Shown piece after piece: positions 6,638 through 9,509 of a stretch of DNA of 9,509 bases. The stretch is taken from contig CAJUIP010000073.1 of NCBI GenBank assembly GCA_910586315.1, positions 1 to 9,509 on the forward strand, given 5' to 3'. Under the pieces are notes generated by a model that was not told where the DNA came from, did not search any database, and was given only the letters and a program-made list of their open reading frames with translations. The position numbers and the translations under genes are program-made. Position 1 is the first letter of the stretch; every line of letters starts with the position of its first letter. This DNA comes from an uncultured Lachnospiraceae bacterium. GTDB lineage: Bacteria; Bacillota; Clostridia; Lachnospirales; Lachnospiraceae.

Positions 6638-6705
6638 CTACTTACGGTTCATGTACAAGAACTGATAAAAATTGTAAAGTGTAACAGGAAAGGAGGCATA
6701 TTTTG

Positions 6706-7524
6706 ATGAATCAAATTGATACAGGAAAGTTTATTGCTAATTGTAGAAGAGAAAAAGGTTTGACACAAGCACAATTAGCAGAAAAGTTAAATATTACTGA
6801 CAGAGCTATTTCTAAATGGGAGACAGGAAAATGTATGCCCGATTCATCTATCATGTTAGAACTTTGCGATATTTTAGGTGTTACAGTCAATGAACTATTG
6901 AGTGGGGAGAGGATAGAAATGAATAATTACGAAGAAAAAGTCAATGAAAATCTCATTGAATTGAAAAGGAAAGATGAGAATAACATGAACAAGAATGCCA
7001 TAATATCAACAATATACACAATCGCTATGATAATTGGTATTATGGTATGCTGCATATGCGATATTGCTATTTCGAGAACATTGACATGGTCACTTATCGT
7101 ACTTAGTTCTATATTGGTTACATGGATAGCAACTTTTCCAGTTATGTTGTTGGGGAAGAAGGGTGTGCTGGTGGCGATGATTGCTATTAGTATCATTATT
7201 GTACCATTTATGTTCATATTAAGCATTTTGATAAAAGTTAATGAGGTATTCAGCATTGGCGCAATTATGTCGATTATTTCACTTGTATTTCTTTGGATAA
7301 TTTATGTTTTATATTATCGACTTAAGGAACGAAAACTTTTGGCAACAGGAATCACATTCTTGTTTGCTATTCCATTTACATTTTTGACAAACAGAACACT
7401 ATCAAAAATGATTGGCGAACCTGTAATTGATGTTTGGGATATATTATCTATATTTATTTTGTTGATTATAGCTTTTGCTTTTATCATTGGAGATTATGCC
7501 CGGAAAAAAGGTTATGCAAGATAA
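6706..7524 (+). CDS. XRE-type HTH regulator fused to a six-helix membrane domain
   Basis: A 272-residue protein with two parts. Residues about 8-64 are a Cro/C1-type helix-turn-helix (CRREKGLTQAQLAEKLNITD, RAISKWETGKCMPD, LCDILGVTVNELLSGE), the form common in Firmicutes. After a charged linker at 70-97 come six hydrophobic helices at about 98-122, 127-149, 153-177, 181-204, 211-228 and 244-263. The DNA-binding domain is therefore tethered to the membrane on the cytoplasmic side. The function of the membrane part is unknown; it may sense membrane stress, an antimicrobial or a lipid. ATG 6706 is chosen (AGGAGG 6691-6696, 9-base spacer); TTG 6703 is also in frame. There is no adjacent transporter or enzyme that would reveal a target. 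The DNA is clearly AT-rich and unlike the flanking housekeeping genes. Confidence 0.85.
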   Translation: MNQIDTGKFIANCRREKGLTQAQLAEKLNITDRAISKWETGKCMPDSSIMLELCDILGVTVNELLSGERIEMNNYEEKVNENLIELKRKDENNMNKNAIISTIYTIAMIIGIMVCCICDIAISRTLTWSLIVLSSILVTWIATFPVMLLGKKGVLVAMIAISIIIVPFMFILSILIKVNEVFSIGAIMSIISLVFLWIIYVLYYRLKERKLLATGITFLFAIPFTFLTNRTLSKMIGEPVIDVWDILSIFILLIIAFAFIIGDYARKKGYAR

Positions 7525-7593
7525 GATGTTTTTTGGAGCACTCCCAAATTCCAGTTTGGCATATTGGAAAATCGTTATTCGCAGGAGACAGTT

Positions 7594-7734
7594 ATGAATT
7601 GCAAAATTAGAAAAATATTAGGGGAAGAAGCCAATCTGCTTCAAGATTTTTTGTATGAAGCTATCTTTGTGCCGGAGGGAATGCTGCACCACCCAAATCA
7701 ATTATCAATCAGCCGGAATTGCAGGTATAAATAA
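7594..7734 (+). pseudogene. GNAT acetyltransferase, frameshifted N-terminal fragment
   Basis: ATG 7594, with GCAGGAGA 8 bases or so upstream, opens a 46-codon frame containing EEANLLQDFLYEAIFVPEG, a typical start of a small GNAT N-acetyltransferase. Past codon 33 or so the frame loses resemblance. The neighbouring frame instead reads KSIINQPELQV, the expected continuation, before a stop at 7728-7730. So a one- or two-base indel near 7690-7696 broke the gene, and the sequence is replaced soon after by unrelated DNA. The acetyl-CoA binding core is absent. The assignment is from recalled family pattern. Confidence 0.65.
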
Positions 7735-8015
7735 CCAGCAATGGTAGTTGGTGGCGCACTCCCACTGTCAGACTTGTGCACAGCACGAATATCCCGGACG
7801 ATTGCGCTTATATCGTCCTGTATCATGTGGCTGAAATATTCGTCATCCTCAATGTGTGCAGCCTGTAAAATCCGGAGGTGCGGGTCATCTTCCCCAGGGC
7901 GGTAGCGTTCTATAATTTCGTGCCGGACAGTATCAACAAGGGAATTGAGGTTTTGAATCTGCATGAAAGCAATCCCATCTACATAAACCTCAATGTTAGC
8001 CAGAAACTTTATTAA
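7735..8015 (-). pseudogene. Unrecognised antisense ORF fragment, likely mobile-element debris
   Basis: The reverse strand is open over this stretch (a longer open frame spans 7698-8054). Its middle looks like real protein: LIKFLANIEVYVDGIAF, SLVDTVRHEIIERYRPGEDD, HIEDDEYFSHMIQDDISAI, a charged helical pattern of roughly 90 residues. No family is recognised. The frame's two ends run antisense into the GNAT fragment on the left and the group II maturase fragment on the right, so the conserved part is probably bounded at about 7735 and 8015. No ribosome site precedes the ATG at 8054. It is best read as an internal piece of a larger gene from an integrative element; an intact short gene is less likely. 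Confidence 0.35.
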
Positions 8016-8175
8016 ATGCTTCGGGCGTTGCGACTGCCAGAGTGGAAAGTACATGAGATGGCGAACTGTAGGAAGGGTACATGGAGGGCGGCAGAAATGC
8101 TAAACCTTGTGCTGACAAAAACAATCATAGTGGGCAGACTCGGATATCCGTCTATGTCGGCCCACTATCCGATTA
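8016..8175 (+). pseudogene. ltrA: Group II intron maturase, C-terminal fragment
   Basis: From about 8019 the + frame reads LRALRLPEWKVHEMANCRKG, then TWRAAEMLNLVLTKTIIV and LGYPSM. This is the pattern of the extreme C-terminus of group II intron-encoded reverse transcriptase/maturases (LtrA family), where a W-K-x-x-E-x-A-N-x-R-K-G-x-W-R signature precedes the final helix and a Y-rich end. A TAA lies in frame at 8013-8015, so all of the reverse transcriptase and most of the maturase domain are missing. The normal Y-Y-L-K-V ending is lost: the frame runs on to 8255, into the aroE 3' end. No intron domain V/VI follows. A truncated intron relic, recognised by motif recall. Confidence 0.65.
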
Positions 8176-8226
8176 TCACAGGAACGATATTTTCGCAGGC
8201 AATGAACCAAGTGATGTGGAAGAGAA

Positions 8227-9099
8227 TCATCCGGCGAAGAATTTTGACTTTATAAAGTCTACAGGCATGTCTTTTCCGGTCCAGAGACGGAAGGCCTCCG
8301 CGCCCTGGTAGAGCAGCATGTAGGTGCCGCCAAAACAGGGGAGGCCCTTTTTTTTCGCCATGGAAAGAAGTCTGGTTTCTTTGGGATTATATATGATGTC
8401 TGAGACGATAAGGCCGTCCGCCAGCCAGGAGGCGTCCGGAATGGGGGAGGTCTCGATATCCGGTGCCATTCCCATAGAGGTGGCATTGGTTATAATGAAA
8501 CTTTCGGCCAGCTCCTTTTTTAAAAGCCGGTGGTCGGAGAAATCGCAGAGCGTAATCCGGCAGGCAGTCCGGGCCATGAGGGTTTCCGCCGTTTTTTCCG
8601 CCCTTTGATAAAAGCGGCTGGTTTTTCTGACAAATACGGATATTTCAGAAACCCCGTCCAGAGCGGCCTGTACAAGAATGGCTGTGGCGGCGCCTCCGGC
8701 CCCCAAAAGGGTCATTTTTTTCCCTGTAATATCATATCCGGCATCCTTTACGGACCGCATATAGCCGACACCGTCGGTGTTGTGCCCGATGAGGGTTCCG
8801 TTTTCATTAACTACAGTGTTGACAGCACCGATGATTTCAGCGGCCGGGGAAAGCTCATCACAGAGAGATACCATCCGGTTTTTATCGGGCATAGTCAGAT
8901 TAAAGCCCCTGGCTCCCAGAGCCTTTAAACCCCGAACTGCTGCGGGGAGGGCCTCCTCGTTCACATCAAAGGCCAGGTAGCGGTAATCCAGGTCAAGGGT
9001 TTCGAAGGAAGCGTTGTGCATCATGGGGGAAATGCTGTGGGAACATGGACTTCCCAGAAGGCAGATGAGTCCGGTGTGTCCGGTAATCGAGTGGTTCAT
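8227..9099 (-). CDS. aroE: Shikimate/quinate 5-dehydrogenase
   Basis: A 290-residue cytoplasmic NAD(P)-dependent enzyme reducing 3-dehydroshikimate to shikimate in the common aromatic pathway. Substrate-site residues: S22 and S24 in SHSISPMMHN, catalytic K73 in FNLTMPDKN, N94 in GAVNTVV, D109 in GHNTDG, and Q265 in MLLYQGAEAFRLW. The nucleotide loop is GAGGAA at 133-138; DIIYNPKETRLL is the usual late motif. The MPxK form around the catalytic lysine recalls YdiB-like quinate/shikimate enzymes as much as classical AroE (VTxPxK), so quinate activity is possible. ATG 9099 (reverse strand) is chosen because GGAGG stands 9 bases upstream; a longer frame to 9201 has no ribosome site and a foreign-looking extension. 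There are no other aro genes nearby. Its stop abuts intron debris and no terminator is visible. Confidence 0.9.
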   Translation of the reverse strand: MNHSITGHTGLICLLGSPCSHSISPMMHNASFETLDLDYRYLAFDVNEEALPAAVRGLKALGARGFNLTMPDKNRMVSLCDELSPAAEIIGAVNTVVNENGTLIGHNTDGVGYMRSVKDAGYDITGKKMTLLGAGGAATAILVQAALDGVSEISVFVRKTSRFYQRAEKTAETLMARTACRITLCDFSDHRLLKKELAESFIITNATSMGMAPDIETSPIPDASWLADGLIVSDIIYNPKETRLLSMAKKKGLPCFGGTYMLLYQGAEAFRLWTGKDMPVDFIKSKFFAG

Positions 9100-9280
9100 G
9101 GATGGATACCTCCAAATTTTTATATAAAGATACGAGTGTACTGGCGGCATGATATATGGAAAAATTTTGCAGGACAGTGTGCCCGGCTTTATCAGGTACA
9201 TTCGTCCATCGGCAGGGCTGATTTTCGACGGTGCAGCGGTGGCTATGGCCAGAGCGTGTTTGAAAATTCATTTTAGGATT

Positions 9281-9309
9281 ATTATAACAGCCCGGCAGGA
9301 AGATTGCAA
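9281..9309 (-). promoter_or_regulatory. Predicted promoter of aroE (extended -10)
   Basis: On the reverse strand TTGCAA (9304-9309) and TATAAT (9281-9286) are 17 bases apart, with TGT directly before the -10 making it an extended -10. The transcript would start near 9274, leaving a leader of about 175 bases before aroE, long enough for leader regulation. The -35 is shared with the opposite promoter. Confidence 0.75.
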
Positions 9310-9332
9310 TGTGAGAAAAATTCTGGTATAAT
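9304..9332 (+). promoter_or_regulatory. Predicted rightward promoter sharing its -35 with the aroE promoter
   Basis: TTGCAA (9304-9309) and TATAAT (9327-9332) are 17 bases apart, again with an extended -10 (TGG before TATAAT). TTGCAA is its own reverse complement, so the same six bases can be the -35 of both promoters. The transcript would begin near 9339 and enter the structured sequence to the right. Confidence 0.7.
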
Positions 9333-9338
9333 TTCATG

Positions 9339-9480
9339 TAACAGTTCACGGGGCGGGGAAAAACGGATAAAAACAGGTGTCAAGCTTGCTTGTAAGACTG
9401 ATTTTATCCGTTTTTCCACATCGGGTGAACGCCCGATGCTTCTTGTCCGCGATACGCGGGCAAGAAGATGCCACATCGCG
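9339..9480 (+). ncRNA. Structured leader or small RNA candidate
   Basis: The sequence downstream of the rightward promoter folds extensively. GGAAAAACGGATAAAA 9357-9372 is perfectly complementary to TTTTATCCGTTTTTCC 9402-9417, with AAG-CTTG-CTT at the tip (9382-9391). CATCGGG 9419-9425 pairs with CCCGATG 9432-9438 around TGAACG. TTCTTGTCCGC 9440-9450 pairs with GCGGGCAAGAA 9456-9466. In addition GTTCAC 9344-9349 can pair with GTGAAC 9425-9430, which would open the second hairpin: two exclusive folds. No U tract follows within the window, and the downstream gene is not visible. It matches no riboswitch family that I recognise, and it may instead be a dispersed palindromic repeat. Confidence 0.4.
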
Positions 9481-9509
9481 ACCTACAGAAATACTTCAGC
9501 GACCTCTTC

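Noticed and set aside
8016..8255. A complete 79-codon gene on the + strand
   Set aside because: The first part matches only the tail of group II maturases, the rest is unrelated and overlaps aroE, and there is no ribosome site. It is read as a fragment.
9100..9201. Extended aroE start near 9201 (reverse strand)
   Set aside because: The extra residues do not resemble the family, and GGAGG with a 9-base spacer supports the start at 9099.
9483..9509. Possible last eight codons of a reverse-strand gene at the right edge (stop at 9483-9485), or the start of a + strand gene at 9468
   Set aside because: Too few residues to judge, and neither a ribosome site nor a family pattern is visible.
1..9509. 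CRISPR array, tRNA or rRNA genes, complete insertion sequence
   Set aside because: No regularly spaced direct repeats, no cloverleaf with conserved tRNA boxes, no rRNA-like sequence and no transposase frame with terminal repeats were seen.

Overview
The window looks like chromosomal DNA of a Lachnospiraceae-type clostridium (Clostridium cluster XIVa). The partial glutamate dehydrogenase at the left edge closely resembles, from memory, the C-terminus of the Clostridium symbiosum enzyme. Shine-Dalgarno sequences are strong GGAGG types, and the housekeeping genes have moderate GC. Species cannot be fixed from this window.

Layout. 2-244 (+): 3' end of gdhA. 356-1318 (+): D-2-hydroxyacid dehydrogenase. 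1414-2595 (+): M20 amidohydrolase; a hairpin terminator lies between these two. 2617-2664: bidirectional terminator. 2733-3752 (-): low-specificity threonine aldolase, with its own promoter and a long palindrome in its leader. 4106-4672 and 4654-5427 (+): overlapping ECF sigma factor and membrane-anchored candidate anti-sigma factor. About 5490-8226: a visibly AT-richer, decayed accessory block. It holds a MarR-like 3' remnant, an intact nucleoside phosphorylase, an intact HTH regulator fused to a six-helix membrane domain, a frameshifted GNAT acetyltransferase start, an unrecognised antisense ORF fragment and the C-terminal scrap of a group II intron maturase. 8227-9099 (-): shikimate/quinate dehydrogenase (aroE type). 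9100-9509: aroE leader, a symmetric pair of divergent promoters, and a highly structured sequence running to the right edge.

How the genes fit together. The left third is amino-acid metabolism: ammonia assimilation, 2-hydroxy/2-oxo acid interconversion, N-acyl amino acid hydrolysis and threonine/glycine interconversion. The sigma/anti-sigma pair is a self-contained envelope-signalling module whose targets are not visible. The middle block looks like accumulated horizontally acquired DNA.

The two most unusual non-coding signals are: (i) two consensus extended -10 promoters pointing away from each other at 9281-9332, which appear to share one palindromic -35 hexamer with identical 17-base spacers; and (ii) the complex foldable sequence that the rightward promoter would transcribe. 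Parts of (ii) resemble the palindrome in the threonine aldolase leader, which suggests a dispersed repeat family. No CRISPR array, tRNA, rRNA or complete insertion sequence was found.
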